Positions 45,383 to 55,537 are shown, counted from the stretch's first letter. The stretch: DNA of 64,000 bases from an uncultured Lachnospiraceae bacterium (GCA_910589635.1 CAJUTD010000001.1:1-64000); one strand, 5' to 3'. Translations and numbers: made by a program. Notes: generated by a model not told the origin, from the sequence alone.

Positions 45383-45420
45383 AGGGTGCCAAAGGAAATG
45401 AACCTCTCCTTTGGCACCCT
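45383..45420 (+). terminator. Intrinsic terminator after XRE copy 1
   Basis: AGGGTGCCAAAGGA (45383-45396) pairs perfectly with TCCTTTGGCACCCT (45407-45420) over 14 bp. It separates the two regulator genes, so each appears to have its own transcript. Confidence 0.85.
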
Positions 45421-45589
45421 TATTACAAAACTATTTTGCAAGTGGGCTTGTTTCTGTTTTTCATCCATTTAGACGCAGTCTGCGTTTCGTTTTCCTCTTT
45501 TCGCATATCATACGCTAAAACTCAAACCTTTCCATTATCATAAAAAAACAAATGTAATCAAAATACGAAAGAACGGAGGAATTATCGCT

Positions 45590-45925
45590 ATGGAATTCAA
45601 TATTCGCCTTGAAAACCTTCTCGAAGAAAATAATCTTACTCAGAAAGAACTTGCCAAGGAACTTAATGTTTCCAAATCCACAATCAGCGGTTACATCACC
45701 AATTACCGTAAACCTGATTTTTATATGATTATCAATCTGGCACAATACTTCGATGTCTCCACTGATTATCTGTTAGGGCTCTCTGAGGAACGCAAACCCG
45801 CCCCTTCTTCCCTGAACTCTAACGAAAGTAAACTGATCCACCTTTACCGCTCCCTGGTTCCACGGCGAAAAATTCTGCTCATTGAACAGGCGAACTTTTA
45901 CAACAGCCTTCCAAAAGAAATTTAA
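45590..45925 (+). CDS. XRE-family transcriptional regulator, copy 2
   Basis: A paralogue of the copy at 45030 with the same length (111 residues), the same GGAGGAATTATCGCT-ATG leader layout and many conserved residues (TQKELAKELNVSKSTISGYI, LAQYFDVSTDYLLGLS, KPAPSSL, LIEQANFY). The recognition helix differs (NVSKSTISGY against HIASSTINGY), so the two copies may bind different or overlapping operators. It sits between the two leftward glycan blocks. Confidence 0.88.
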   Translation: MEFNIRLENLLEENNLTQKELAKELNVSKSTISGYITNYRKPDFYMIINLAQYFDVSTDYLLGLSEERKPAPSSLNSNESKLIHLYRSLVPRRKILLIEQANFYNSLPKEI

Positions 45926-46029
45926 AGGACCTCCAGATTACATACTTCTTCTACTAAAAACAGGGGGATTTTATAAACCAACATACCATTTCTACTTAAG
46001 AACCGTCAGAGGGGCATAATGTCAACGGC

Positions 46030-46065
46030 AACGGCTGTTGCAAAATAATATTTGCAACAGCCGTT
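46030..46065 (+). terminator. Intrinsic terminator after XRE copy 2
   Basis: AACGGCTGTTGCAAA (46030-46044) and TTTGCAACAGCCGTT (46051-46065) form a perfect 15-bp stem with a 6-nt loop, followed by CCTTTTCCTT. It probably serves both this gene and, from the other side, the convergent glycan block ending at 46132. Confidence 0.88.
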
Positions 46066-46131
46066 CCTTTTCCTTCATTTGCAGATTACCCAGAGCGAAA
46101 CTATTCTGTTCCGCCAGATCTTGCACCTCTC

Positions 46132-47322
46132 TTATACTGACTCCCACAGTCCCCGCACAACTTGACAAACACGCTGTAAATCGTCATCCGTCATCTTACT
46201 GTCACTGGGCATACAGACACCGTGGGCAAAAATCTGCCCGCTGACACTGGAATCGGCGCCCATTTGCGCATCTGTGATGTACAATTCTGATACTGTGGTA
46301 ACAAAATCATAGCCCGCAAACACAGGCTGCAAATGCATGGGCTTCCACACCGGGCGGCTTTCCACATCATCCTCCTGCAACGCACGCATGATATCCGCAG
46401 GGCTGACAGGACAGTCCTCAGAAAGCAAAATGACCGACAGCCAACAATTGCAGTACGCATCCTCCGGCATCGGCATAAACGAAATCCCCGGAAGGCTGCC
46501 TAAATGTTTCTGATAATATTCAAAAATATAGCGTTTCTTCTGTATACGCTGCTCCAAAACTTTGAGCTGTCCCCTGCCGATTCCTGCCACAATATTGCTC
46601 ATTCGGTAATTGTAACCGATTTCCGTGTGCTGATACCAGGGCGCAGGCTCCCTTGCCTGCGTCGCCCAATACAAAACCTTCTTTGCCTTCTCTTCTGCGT
46701 CTTTCACATTTACCAGCAGCATACCTCCGCCAGAACTGGTAATAATTTTATTGCCATTGAAACTGATAATTCCATAATCTCCAAAGGTTCCCGTGTATCT
46801 GCCATGGCAGGCAGTGCCCAGGCTTTCCGCTGCGTCTTCTATTAACGGCACCTCATACTTGTCACATATTTCCCTGATTTCCTTGATCTTTGCACAAATT
46901 CCATAAAGATGCACAACAAGGACTGCTCTCGGTTTCTTCCCCAACTTCCCATATTTCTCAAACGCCAATTGCAACGCCCGCGGATCCATATTCCAGGTAT
47001 CTGTTTCACTGTCGATAAAGACCGGCTCCGCTTTCTCATAAATAATGGGGTTGGCCGTAGCGGAAAATGTCAGGGATTGGCAAAATACAAGGTCTCCCGC
47101 TCCTACCCCCACGGCTTTCAAAGCCATATGTATAGCCGCGGTGCCGGCGGAGAGGGCAACCGCCTTCTTCGCAGAAAGTTTCGCTGCCATCTCGTTCTCA
47201 AATTCTGTCACATTCCTGCCAAGTGGCGCAATCCAGTTCGTATCGAACGCCTCTTTGACATATTGCTGTTCATACCCCTCCTCGCTCATATGGGGCGAAG
47301 CGAGAAAAATATGCTGTTTCAT
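46132..47322 (-). CDS. UDP-4-keto-6-deoxy sugar aminotransferase (PglE-like, DegT family)
   Basis: The 396-residue protein starts MKQHIFLASPHMSEEGYEQQ, the typical start of PglE/LegC-like enzymes; AGGAGG lies before this ATG, which overlaps the capD stop (ATGA). It has the PLP lysine in ISFNGNKIITSSGGGM and the DAAESLGT motif. It probably aminates the 4-keto sugar made by the upstream CapD-like dehydratase, giving UDP-4-amino-4,6-dideoxy-GlcNAc. No PglD acetyltransferase is seen beside it. Last gene of this block. Confidence 0.9.
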   Translation of the reverse strand: MKQHIFLASPHMSEEGYEQQYVKEAFDTNWIAPLGRNVTEFENEMAAKLSAKKAVALSAGTAAIHMALKAVGVGAGDLVFCQSLTFSATANPIIYEKAEPVFIDSETDTWNMDPRALQLAFEKYGKLGKKPRAVLVVHLYGICAKIKEIREICDKYEVPLIEDAAESLGTACHGRYTGTFGDYGIISFNGNKIITSSGGGMLLVNVKDAEEKAKKVLYWATQAREPAPWYQHTEIGYNYRMSNIVAGIGRGQLKVLEQRIQKKRYIFEYYQKHLGSLPGISFMPMPEDAYCNCWLSVILLSEDCPVSPADIMRALQEDDVESRPVWKPMHLQPVFAGYDFVTTVSELYITDAQMGADSSVSGQIFAHGVCMPSDSKMTDDDLQRVCQVVRGLWESV

Positions 47323-49184
47323 CCTTTTCCTCCTAACATCGGGTGATACGTCGGCACAATTTCCTGCACCCACTTACGGATGTCCTCCGGCTCCTGTACC
47401 ACATAACTTGCAAGGTTCTCCAGTTGCATCAAAAATTTCTTTTCATCTATGTTAATCGGCATACCGATATGGATTAATTTATTCTCCGTGTCCCTGAGCC
47501 CCTCTTCCTTCATCAGCATTTCCTCATAAAGTTTCTCCCCCGGCCTTAACCCGGTAAACACAATGGGGATATCCTCATCCGGCTTATGCCCCGACAGAAG
47601 AATAAGGTTTCTTGCCAAATCAACAATCTTCACCGGTTCTCCCATATCGAGGACGAAAATCTCTCCCCCACGGGCATAGACGCCCGCCTGCAATACTAAA
47701 GAAACCGCCTCAGGGATTGTCATGAAATAGCGGATAATGTCCGGGTGTGTGACCGTTACCGGTCCTCCCTGTGCAATCTGCTTTTTGAACAGCGGAATCA
47801 CGCTGCCATTGCTGCCCAGCACATTCCCAAACCGTACCGACACAAATTCTGTCTGCGAGCGGTTATTGTATGTCTGCACAATCATCTCACAGATTCGCTT
47901 GGTAGCTCCCATGATATTTGTGGGATTTACCGCCTTGTCCGTAGATATCATCACAAACCTTTTTGTCTTCCATCTGTCGGCCGCCTGCACAACTTTCCAA
48001 GTGCCGAGGACATTATTCTTCACCGCCTCATTGGGGCTGTCCTCCATCAGCGGCACATGCTTATGCGCCGCTGCATGGTAAACAATATCCGGGCGGTACT
48101 TTTCAAAAATCATGTCCATCCGCCTTGTATTGCGCACAGAGGCAATTAGCACGGTTAAGTCTAAATAGGGATATTTATTTTTGAGTTCGTTTTGGATGTC
48201 ATAAGTCGTATTCTCATAGATATCTACAATGACAAGTCTTCTGGGATTATGCTCTGCCACCTGACGGCAAATTTCGCTTCCGATGGAGCCTCCGCCTCCC
48301 GTCACCAGCACGGTCTTTCCCGCCACATAATCTAAGATGGCAGACAAATCCACCTCTACCGGTTCACGTCCCAGTAAATCATTGACCTCAACTTCCTTGA
48401 GGGTGTTGACGCTTACCTCTCCGTTGACAAGTTGGTAGATTCCTGGCAGACGTTTCAGTTCGCAGCCGGTTTCCTTGCAGATATCAAGAATCTCCTTGAT
48501 CTCCCTCGCCGGGGCAGAAGGAATGGCAAGCATAATCTCATCCACATGGTATTTCTTTACCAGTCTCGGTATATCTTCACGTGTTCCCATAATTTTTACG
48601 CCATGCAGATAGCTTCCCTGTTTGGCCTTGGCGTCGTCCACTATACAGACCACACGCTTATTGACGTGACTGCTGTTAGCAATCTCCCGCACAAGCATAT
48701 TTCCGGCGCCGCCCGCCCCCATGATTAAGACATTCGTCCTGGTCTGAGAATCTTTCTGCCTTTTGGCAACTGTGCGCAACACGCGGTAAGAATAGCGACT
48801 GACCGCTACCATGCCAAACAGGCACATACCATAAAATACATAGTAACTACGGGGCATTTTCATGTCCATTAACACAATCACTGCCATCTGAACTCCTGAT
48901 GACAACACGCTGCCAATAATGATGTTCATAAATTCCGTGGCTCCTGCATAGCTCCAAAGACTGCCGTACAGCCTCAGTACATAGAAAATGATAAGCGTAA
49001 CTACCATCACAATGGAAATATACTGCAAGCTCCTATCAATATATTCGCGAGGTATTGCACTGTAATTGCCCTCAAAACGCAGCACAAGCGCAAGCAGGCT
49101 TGACAATACGACGGCAAACATATCAAACAATGCCAGACCCAATTTTTTCAGCAGAAGCTGATTTCTCTCTATCAGTATTTTCAC
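47319..49184 (-). CDS. CapD/PglF-type UDP-GlcNAc 4,6-dehydratase, membrane-bound
   Basis: The 621-residue protein has four N-terminal membrane helices, a CoA-binding-like Rossmann region (VLIMGAGGAGNMLVREIA) and the extended SDR domain (TGGGGSIGSEICRQ, ISTDKAVNPTNIMGATKR). The TDK motif replaces the usual catalytic Tyr, as in PglF. I choose GTG (VKILIERNQLLLKK) as the start because GAGGGA lies just upstream and longer frames run into the previous gene. It makes the 4-keto-6-deoxy sugar used by the aminotransferase downstream. Confidence 0.9.
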   Translation of the reverse strand: MKILIERNQLLLKKLGLALFDMFAVVLSSLLALVLRFEGNYSAIPREYIDRSLQYISIVMVVTLIIFYVLRLYGSLWSYAGATEFMNIIIGSVLSSGVQMAVIVLMDMKMPRSYYVFYGMCLFGMVAVSRYSYRVLRTVAKRQKDSQTRTNVLIMGAGGAGNMLVREIANSSHVNKRVVCIVDDAKAKQGSYLHGVKIMGTREDIPRLVKKYHVDEIMLAIPSAPAREIKEILDICKETGCELKRLPGIYQLVNGEVSVNTLKEVEVNDLLGREPVEVDLSAILDYVAGKTVLVTGGGGSIGSEICRQVAEHNPRRLVIVDIYENTTYDIQNELKNKYPYLDLTVLIASVRNTRRMDMIFEKYRPDIVYHAAAHKHVPLMEDSPNEAVKNNVLGTWKVVQAADRWKTKRFVMISTDKAVNPTNIMGATKRICEMIVQTYNNRSQTEFVSVRFGNVLGSNGSVIPLFKKQIAQGGPVTVTHPDIIRYFMTIPEAVSLVLQAGVYARGGEIFVLDMGEPVKIVDLARNLILLSGHKPDEDIPIVFTGLRPGEKLYEEMLMKEEGLRDTENKLIHIGMPINIDEKKFLMQLENLASYVVQEPEDIRKWVQEIVPTYHPMLGGKG

Positions 49185-49200
49185 GTGAGTCCCTCTTTTC

Positions 49201-51189
49201 CTAGTTTTTCTCTGTTTCCATCCTCCCCAGGTAGCCCACCGATAAATAGTAACACAGCCACAATGGATGTCCCCAGGAAATCTCCACGTTTGCACATAAA
49301 CAAAAACACGGGTACATGATACCCAAAAATAGTAAATAAATATTTTTTCTGCCTTTCTTACGGAAATAGCAGGTAAATCCATAGGCAGCAACTATTATCT
49401 GAAAAGCCACATAGGGAAGCAAGACAAAGATTCCGTGCCGATATGCCATGCCCAGATACCCATTGTAAGGCGCTATTTCACGGCGGAATACCTCCTGGCC
49501 TCCGCTGTGCCCAAACAAATTGAGCCGCCTGGCATATGTGCGCCAGATAATGGGAAGCTTTGCCGATTCCTTTGTCCTAACACCTTCCAAGCTGTGTGGA
49601 AATTGCATAAGATACAACTCCCTCTGCTCTCCCTCAAGCCTCGTCACAAGCAGTTCACCTTCGTATTCCACGTCCATGCCCAAAAGCTGCGGAAAATATT
49701 TGGTGCTGACAAAAACGAGACAGGTACAAGCATAAGCAAAAATCGCTGCCATCATAACATTTAAAAATACTGCCCGCCATTTTTCTGCTTTCTTATATAG
49801 CTTCCTGGCCAAAAGGGGAATATATAAGACGCCAAGCAACAGGAAAATAACGATTCCCGGCAAATGCCCGCTTCTCAACAGTAGGAATAAGCTGATTGCC
49901 CCGCCAGTTATATTTTTCACATAAGAGACAAACCCACCCCGGCCGCCTATTACCCGATCCAGCTCTGCCAGAAAAACCACCGCCATCAGCACAGCGTACA
50001 TGGCGAGCTGCTCTGAACTTCTGAAAATACCGTTATAGTCGACCGCCGGCAGCTTGCCGCGGAATACCATACAAAAACCTACACCTAAGAAAAATGTAAT
50101 CTCCAAGGCCTCCAGCAAATCATGAAGCATTCTGCCCGGCTTCTCCATATTCTGCCAGAAATATACGAACACACTCCCGGCCAATAACATGGTGTACCCG
50201 ACTACTGATTCCAATTCCCGGACCATAAAGAGGTCGCACAATATAATCGCCAGCCAAAGCAAAAACCAGCTTTTCATCAATGGTCCGCACCAGCACATGT
50301 TCCGCAGCGGCTTCTCCCAAGATACAAAAGAAATGAAAAGAAGCAAAAGCACACAAACAAGCACATGGTAACGGTACATCTGCCTGCTCCCCAGCCATCC
50401 GGCCGCATTGCCAACCATCATCCACACGAACAACACGCTAAATAAAAATTTGCGTACGGATTCCCTTTGGTAGGGGTACAGTTTTCCACCCATCTGCTTC
50501 CCCAAAAAATCTCCAAAGACTTTGATAACATCCTGCATAGTCTCCAGAAGCAGACGGATAATGCGCAAACCGTACCCTCTGCCGGGAAATTTTGCCCGAA
50601 GAACTCTGCCAATAACAAGAAAGACTGCAAACAGGGCGTATACACCTGCCAGAGCAACGACAAACAGCTCCAGGAAATGCGGGACTGTAAACCAGGAAGG
50701 GGTGGTTCTAATCTGTATATCCGAGATGGAAATAAATTCTCCCTCAGCATCCAGAATTACAATCCCAAATATCCGAATAGGCAGCGTACTGTCCATCTGA
50801 ATCATATTTCGCCCCTGGGTAAGCGTGATCGGCTGCTCCAGGATTTTTACATTCTCGCCGTCATAGTACCTGAGAATGCCATTTACTGGCTCCTTACTCA
50901 GCTCCCTTACGGTTATATAGAGAAAACTCCATGTCTGCACCGTATCGCTTGGGCGGTAGCGGATCATTGCCTTATCGCTCAACAGACGGTGGCCGCCATT
51001 TTCCCTCTCATAAAGCCAATTTTCTGAACCCATACGCAGCCTGGCCGGCTCCACGTCATATACCCTGCCGGCCGATATGAATTCCTGAAAGTTCACGCTC
51101 CCTCCCAGACGCATCATCACAAGCATCACGCTAACCAGCGCTCCGGCAAAAAGAAACAGAAATATATAAAGTTTTCTTCTTTTTCCCAT
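49201..51189 (-). CDS. Polysaccharide polymerase/ligase-like membrane protein, copy lacking the HAHN motif
   Basis: The 662-residue protein has an N-terminal helix, an extracytoplasmic beta-rich domain (about 35-165, with SENWLYE...FLYITVREL and TLTQGRNMIQMD), and about 12 membrane helices. It is a paralogue of the next gene: both share GSVNFQEF/GSVNLHKF, the SENW/AENW block and ...IW+.Y.R..NLFGH near the C-terminus. Here the catalytic-type HAHN of O-antigen ligases is absent (APYNGYLGMAYRHGIF). It may be a polymerase while its partner is a ligase, or a diverged copy. Confidence 0.7.
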   Translation of the reverse strand: MGKRRKLYIFLFLFAGALVSVMLVMMRLGGSVNFQEFISAGRVYDVEPARLRMGSENWLYERENGGHRLLSDKAMIRYRPSDTVQTWSFLYITVRELSKEPVNGILRYYDGENVKILEQPITLTQGRNMIQMDSTLPIRIFGIVILDAEGEFISISDIQIRTTPSWFTVPHFLELFVVALAGVYALFAVFLVIGRVLRAKFPGRGYGLRIIRLLLETMQDVIKVFGDFLGKQMGGKLYPYQRESVRKFLFSVLFVWMMVGNAAGWLGSRQMYRYHVLVCVLLLLFISFVSWEKPLRNMCWCGPLMKSWFLLWLAIILCDLFMVRELESVVGYTMLLAGSVFVYFWQNMEKPGRMLHDLLEALEITFFLGVGFCMVFRGKLPAVDYNGIFRSSEQLAMYAVLMAVVFLAELDRVIGGRGGFVSYVKNITGGAISLFLLLRSGHLPGIVIFLLLGVLYIPLLARKLYKKAEKWRAVFLNVMMAAIFAYACTCLVFVSTKYFPQLLGMDVEYEGELLVTRLEGEQRELYLMQFPHSLEGVRTKESAKLPIIWRTYARRLNLFGHSGGQEVFRREIAPYNGYLGMAYRHGIFVLLPYVAFQIIVAAYGFTCYFRKKGRKNIYLLFLGIMYPCFCLCANVEISWGHPLWLCYYLSVGYLGRMETEKN

Positions 51190-51193
51190 TCCT

Positions 51194-53200
51194 TCACCCT
51201 CTTACGCTTCTGTCCACCGGCTGATGAGCAATGCCTCCCAGCGCAATGAAAAATGTCAACCAGCTAATATAGAAAAACGGCGTCGCCATATCCTCCGCCA
51301 GCCCCTGGATGATATAATTCACCGCAGCCATAAGAAAAAACAGGCTGATACCTGACCGCTTCCTGTTAAAAATAGCTAATATCCCATATTTGACACTATA
51401 ATATAAGATAACAAGATAGGGCACTGCTGTAAACACCCCATAATAACTCATCATTTGCAAAAGTGCATTGTGGGCATGCGTCGCTTTACCGTCAAAACAT
51501 TCCAGATAGTTCGCATGCCCAAACAGATTCATCTGCCGAAAATACTCCTTCCAAATTTCCGTCCTGCTGCTGAACAGCGAATCCCAGTCTCCGCTCCTGA
51601 CTTTACTCAGTACACGTCCAGCCACGCCGGATTTCGGTTCCTTGGCTGCATTAACAACCATCGCCAACGGATTTCCCTGTGTCACATAGGCATCGCCCTC
51701 AAATGTAATTTTCGTCTTTAACATATCCGGCACATGATCTAAACATAATTTTCCCGGAATCCAAGTAATGGCAATGGCAGCGATAAACGCCAGTGCAAAC
51801 GCCCTGATATTTCTCTGATAGTTGTGCGGCTTTTCATTGGGAAATTGTTTCCAGACAAAGACCACCCATTCGGCAATGTACACTACGAAAGAGGTAATAC
51901 TTTCCGTTAGCAGCAGGAATCCGCAGAGGCTGGCGAGCGCCAGGACATTTTGGCAGAAAGCGCCAAGTTTCAGCTTCTCCTTATTCAGGTTTTCATCCAG
52001 CCAGATTAAAAATGCAATATTTACAGTGACAAGATAGCCGGCAAAGGAATTGGGATTCTGGTAAATTCCCATATAACGGATGCCGACAACAGCCGGGCGA
52101 AAAAATAAACAGAAAAAACAGGCTGCCCAATAGGTCCACCGCATTGCGATCAAAAAATCCTTTAAAAGGTAATCCGGTTTTTTCATGGTACCCCACGCTA
52201 AATAAAAGGGTCCCATACAACCCAGCATGAAAATACCCACATTCTGGATTCTTTTCTCCACTACGAATTCTGATATGATACACAGAACCCACAAGGCAAA
52301 CCAGGCATACATCAGGGGGTTTTTCCAGTTCACTTCCCGCCTCTTGGGATTTCCCGAGATAATCGCCACAAGCAGCATACAGACGCCAAGCAAAAGCACC
52401 AGACGCCTCTGCGGCAACGCCTGCCAGCGCCAGCCGGTAACGAACATCAAATAGATTATCAGCAAGCTTATGAAAAAAAGCCCCCTGCGAACATATGGTA
52501 TCTTCTGAGAGGAAATTATCCTGCGCAATCCTGCTGCATTGCCCAGAAAGCAGCTGTAAGCCTCCTGCAATTTCTCAATCCAGCCATGCCTTCGCCAAAT
52601 CATGTTCATTTCCTCGCGTCGAAACAGAAACAAAACAAAGAGCAGGACAAAAACCCAGCAGCCAAACATAATAGAAAATACCATAAGGGCCTCTCCCCAG
52701 CCAAAAGTCTGGGCCTGCTCCCGAAATTGCAGGCGCTTAATGTGAAATGAGGAGGGACCCTGCACAACCAGGTTAAAACTATAGATGCCATCTTCCTGCA
52801 AACTCAGGACATTACGCCCCTCTTGCAGATCACAATCTATCATATATAACACATTGCCGCCGCTGTCACAGAACTGGGCCTGGCAATGGATAGGAACGCT
52901 CAGATCCCTCACTTCCAGATAAAGATAATTCCAATGCTTCTGTTTGCTGCGAATCTGAAAGGGATGGCTACCTGTTTCAGCGCTGATCTCTATCCGTTTT
53001 GTGCTGTAATTGTATTGCCAGTTCTCCGCTGTCTTCTCATATTCAGAACTGATAATGTCATAAATGGCTCCAACATCATAAAATTTGTGCAGGTTGACAC
53101 TCCCACTCAGGTACATGACAGAAACCATACCTGAAAAGATTACGCCAACCATCAGGCAGACGACAATTTTCAGACTGTTGTTTTTCTCTGTCACAACCAC
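51194..53200 (-). CDS. O-antigen ligase-like membrane protein with extracytoplasmic domain
   Basis: The 668-residue protein has an N-terminal helix, a beta-sandwich-like region outside the membrane (about 35-165) and about 12 helices. Before the last helices comes RTEIWKEYFRQMNLFGHANY followed by HAHNALLQMMSYYG, the motif of the WaaL/Wzy_C family whose His is needed for glycan transfer. The GTG start overlaps the end of the AMP-ligase gene by 10 nt. Likely role: polymerise the exported glycan or ligate it to a cell-wall acceptor. Confidence 0.8.
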   Translation of the reverse strand: MVVTEKNNSLKIVVCLMVGVIFSGMVSVMYLSGSVNLHKFYDVGAIYDIISSEYEKTAENWQYNYSTKRIEISAETGSHPFQIRSKQKHWNYLYLEVRDLSVPIHCQAQFCDSGGNVLYMIDCDLQEGRNVLSLQEDGIYSFNLVVQGPSSFHIKRLQFREQAQTFGWGEALMVFSIMFGCWVFVLLFVLFLFRREEMNMIWRRHGWIEKLQEAYSCFLGNAAGLRRIISSQKIPYVRRGLFFISLLIIYLMFVTGWRWQALPQRRLVLLLGVCMLLVAIISGNPKRREVNWKNPLMYAWFALWVLCIISEFVVEKRIQNVGIFMLGCMGPFYLAWGTMKKPDYLLKDFLIAMRWTYWAACFFCLFFRPAVVGIRYMGIYQNPNSFAGYLVTVNIAFLIWLDENLNKEKLKLGAFCQNVLALASLCGFLLLTESITSFVVYIAEWVVFVWKQFPNEKPHNYQRNIRAFALAFIAAIAITWIPGKLCLDHVPDMLKTKITFEGDAYVTQGNPLAMVVNAAKEPKSGVAGRVLSKVRSGDWDSLFSSRTEIWKEYFRQMNLFGHANYLECFDGKATHAHNALLQMMSYYGVFTAVPYLVILYYSVKYGILAIFNRKRSGISLFFLMAAVNYIIQGLAEDMATPFFYISWLTFFIALGGIAHQPVDRSVRG

Positions 53201-55233
53201 TGGATAACTCCCATCTTCTTAGCCAGGGCTTTCGGTTCTTTCGCCGGATAACCCATGGCAATTGTAGACCATACAATATGCGTTCCCGGAATTCCATAAG
53301 AATCCAATAATTCCCGTATTTTGGGTTCATCAGAAATTGTCTTTAAGGCATTTAGCCAGACAGTGCCGATTCCATAAGAGCTTGCCGCCAACATAATATT
53401 CTCCGCCGCACAGGAGCTGTCCTGAATGCAGTTGTCATTCCTTCTGTCATTTGAAACAAGCACCAGCGTAACCGGGTTATTAAACCCATAAAAATAAACG
53501 CCCTTCTCTTTCGCTGCTTCTGAAACGACCTCACGGAAATGCGCAATCTTGCCTGCATCCTGGATTACCGTAAACTTCCAGGTCTGCATGTTATGCCCGG
53601 AAGGGGCGTAAATGCCTGCCTTGACGATCATCTCCAGCTTCGCCCTGGGAATCTGTGCATCCGTAAAATCCCTGACGCTGTGACGATGATAGATGGCCTG
53701 GATTATTGGATTCATCAGCTCTTCATCGCCGTTTTCCTCCCATATTTGCCTCAACGCCTTATAGTCCAGCTTCTGCATGCGGTTGCGCGGAAGTTCCTCG
53801 AGCACAATATATCTGTGCGGTATCTTATAAGCTTCCATCTTCGTTGAGAGGAATTTCGTCAAGGCATTGCGGTCAAACTCATTTCCCTCGGGAACCACAT
53901 AGAGTACCGGTACAAACCCCAACGTATCGTCCGGGTCTTTGACGCCGATACAGCCGCATTCCCGCACCTGTTCAAACTCTTGGGCAATATTCTCAACCTC
54001 AATCGGAGAAACCTTTTCCCCGCCGACATTGATAATCGCATCGGCACGTCCCAACATATAGACGTAACCCTCATCATCTGTATACACTAAATCATTCGTA
54101 TATAACCATCCGTCCACTAAGGTCTTGGCATTTTCCTCAGGCAGATTATAATAACCAGCCATCTGCATATCGCCCTTTAAGACCATCCTGCCTGCCGTAT
54201 CAATATCTCTCGCCTCAATCTGCCTGCCCTGTTCATCTACAACTTTCAGGGTAACCCCCTCAATAGGCTTACCCAGCGCCATATATTTATCCGGCCTTGC
54301 CGAAACGTTCAGGAAAATAGCCCCGCCTGTTTCTGTGGAACCCCATGTATTAAAAATTGTGGTGTTTGGCAGAAGAGCCGTCAGCTTTTTCTTCATATCA
54401 TAGCTCAGAGAACCTGCTCCAAATTCAATATAACGCAGTCTGCCAAGAATTTCAGCAAACTGATCCTGCATCTGGCGCATAATCAGGTCAATAGACGCCG
54501 GAACGCTGACGAGCGCCGTACAGGCAAACTCTGTAATATTACGCTCAAGCTCCTTGGCAAACGTAAACCCATTCTGGATTACGATTGTTGCGCCGACATA
54601 CAACGCCGTCCGCAGCACGCGCATACCAACAGAATGGTTGAGCGGCAAAGGAATCAATACGACGTCGGAAGTCTGCATTCCTACCCCATTCCAGGTATTG
54701 TGCGTACTCGCATAGAGCGTTCTGTATGTGAGCATAGCTCCTTTCGGCGTACCGGTAGTTCCGGTCGTAAACAACATCTCCGCCACATCCTCTTCTCCTG
54801 GCAGGGCATATTCCATTTCCGGCTCCATGCCCTTCTCATCCAGTTCCGAGACCTCCTGATAAAACTTCTTTAATGAAACCCTCTTTGCTTCCTCCGCCTT
54901 GCTGTCCGTCAGCAGCAGCTTGGGATTGATAAACTGATACACGTCAAGGATATTCTTCTCCTTTGATTTCTTGTCCAAAGGAACAGTCACTGCGCCCAGA
55001 TACTGTGCGCCCAGCAAAATAACCACATACTCCGGCTTCGACATTGCCGTCAGCATCACAATATCACCACGGTCTACACCGTATTCCGTATGCAGTTTAT
55101 GCGCGGCAATCTTCATCTGACTACAGAGCTGTGCATAGCTAATCTTCACATTTTTAAAACCAACCGCTGTCTTTCCGGCAAGTCCGGGCTCCTGCCCATG
55201 CGCAAGCACTGCTTCCACAATCGTCTTATACAT
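53191..55233 (-). CDS. Fusion of acyl-AMP ligase and nitroreductase-like domain
   Basis: Residues 1-500 or so form an ANL adenylation domain: LFTTGTTGTPKGAML (P-loop), FNTWGSTETGGA, YTNDLVYTDDEGYVYMLGRAD and the C-terminal catalytic Lys in PRNRMQKLDYKAL. From residue 507 (MNPIIQAIYHRHSVRDF) follows a complete nitroreductase-fold domain of about 174 residues with FMN-binding Arg-Ser-Val-Arg and the SGHNMQTW segment. An ACP, an MBOAT and an SGNH protein are encoded next to it, so it resembles DltA with an added flavin redox domain. It would activate a carboxylic or amino acid, load the ACP and perhaps oxidise the bound group (inference). Confidence 0.88.
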   Translation of the reverse strand: MYKTIVEAVLAHGQEPGLAGKTAVGFKNVKISYAQLCSQMKIAAHKLHTEYGVDRGDIVMLTAMSKPEYVVILLGAQYLGAVTVPLDKKSKEKNILDVYQFINPKLLLTDSKAEEAKRVSLKKFYQEVSELDEKGMEPEMEYALPGEEDVAEMLFTTGTTGTPKGAMLTYRTLYASTHNTWNGVGMQTSDVVLIPLPLNHSVGMRVLRTALYVGATIVIQNGFTFAKELERNITEFACTALVSVPASIDLIMRQMQDQFAEILGRLRYIEFGAGSLSYDMKKKLTALLPNTTIFNTWGSTETGGAIFLNVSARPDKYMALGKPIEGVTLKVVDEQGRQIEARDIDTAGRMVLKGDMQMAGYYNLPEENAKTLVDGWLYTNDLVYTDDEGYVYMLGRADAIINVGGEKVSPIEVENIAQEFEQVRECGCIGVKDPDDTLGFVPVLYVVPEGNEFDRNALTKFLSTKMEAYKIPHRYIVLEELPRNRMQKLDYKALRQIWEENGDEELMNPIIQAIYHRHSVRDFTDAQIPRAKLEMIVKAGIYAPSGHNMQTWKFTVIQDAGKIAHFREVVSEAAKEKGVYFYGFNNPVTLVLVSNDRRNDNCIQDSSCAAENIMLAASSYGIGTVWLNALKTISDEPKIRELLDSYGIPGTHIVWSTIAMGYPAKEPKALAKKMGVIQWL

Positions 55234-55292
55234 TTCGTCCTCCTGACTAAATAACTGTAAAAATCATCTCAAATGGCGCCAAAAATGACAGC

Positions 55293-55520
55293 CTAACTGG
55301 AAAGTTTCTCAACCATTTTTGCCAGTCCGGCAATCGAATTAAAATTATCCTCGATAATCTCTTCATAGGGAATAGTAATCCCGAATTCCATCGTCAGAGT
55401 GGCAATGATTCCCGTAATCGTCAGGGAATCTAGAATTCCGTCATCCACCAATGTGTCTGACTCCTTAAAATCAATTTCCGGAAACTCTTCTGACAACAAC
55501 TCATAAATTTTTTCTTCCAT
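55293..55520 (-). CDS. Acyl/aminoacyl carrier protein (DltC-like)
   Basis: The 75-residue acidic four-helix protein has the phosphopantetheine site DGILDSLTI with Ser32. It resembles both ACP and DltC; its genomic partners (AMP ligase, MBOAT, SGNH) suggest that it carries the group activated by the fusion protein to the membrane acyltransferase. It lies 17 nt after the MBOAT gene and 59 nt before the ligase gene. Confidence 0.9.
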   Translation of the reverse strand: MEEKIYELLSEEFPEIDFKESDTLVDDGILDSLTITGIIATLTMEFGITIPYEEIIEDNFNSIAGLAKMVEKLSS

Positions 55521-55537
55521 AGTTCTAATCTCCTTTT

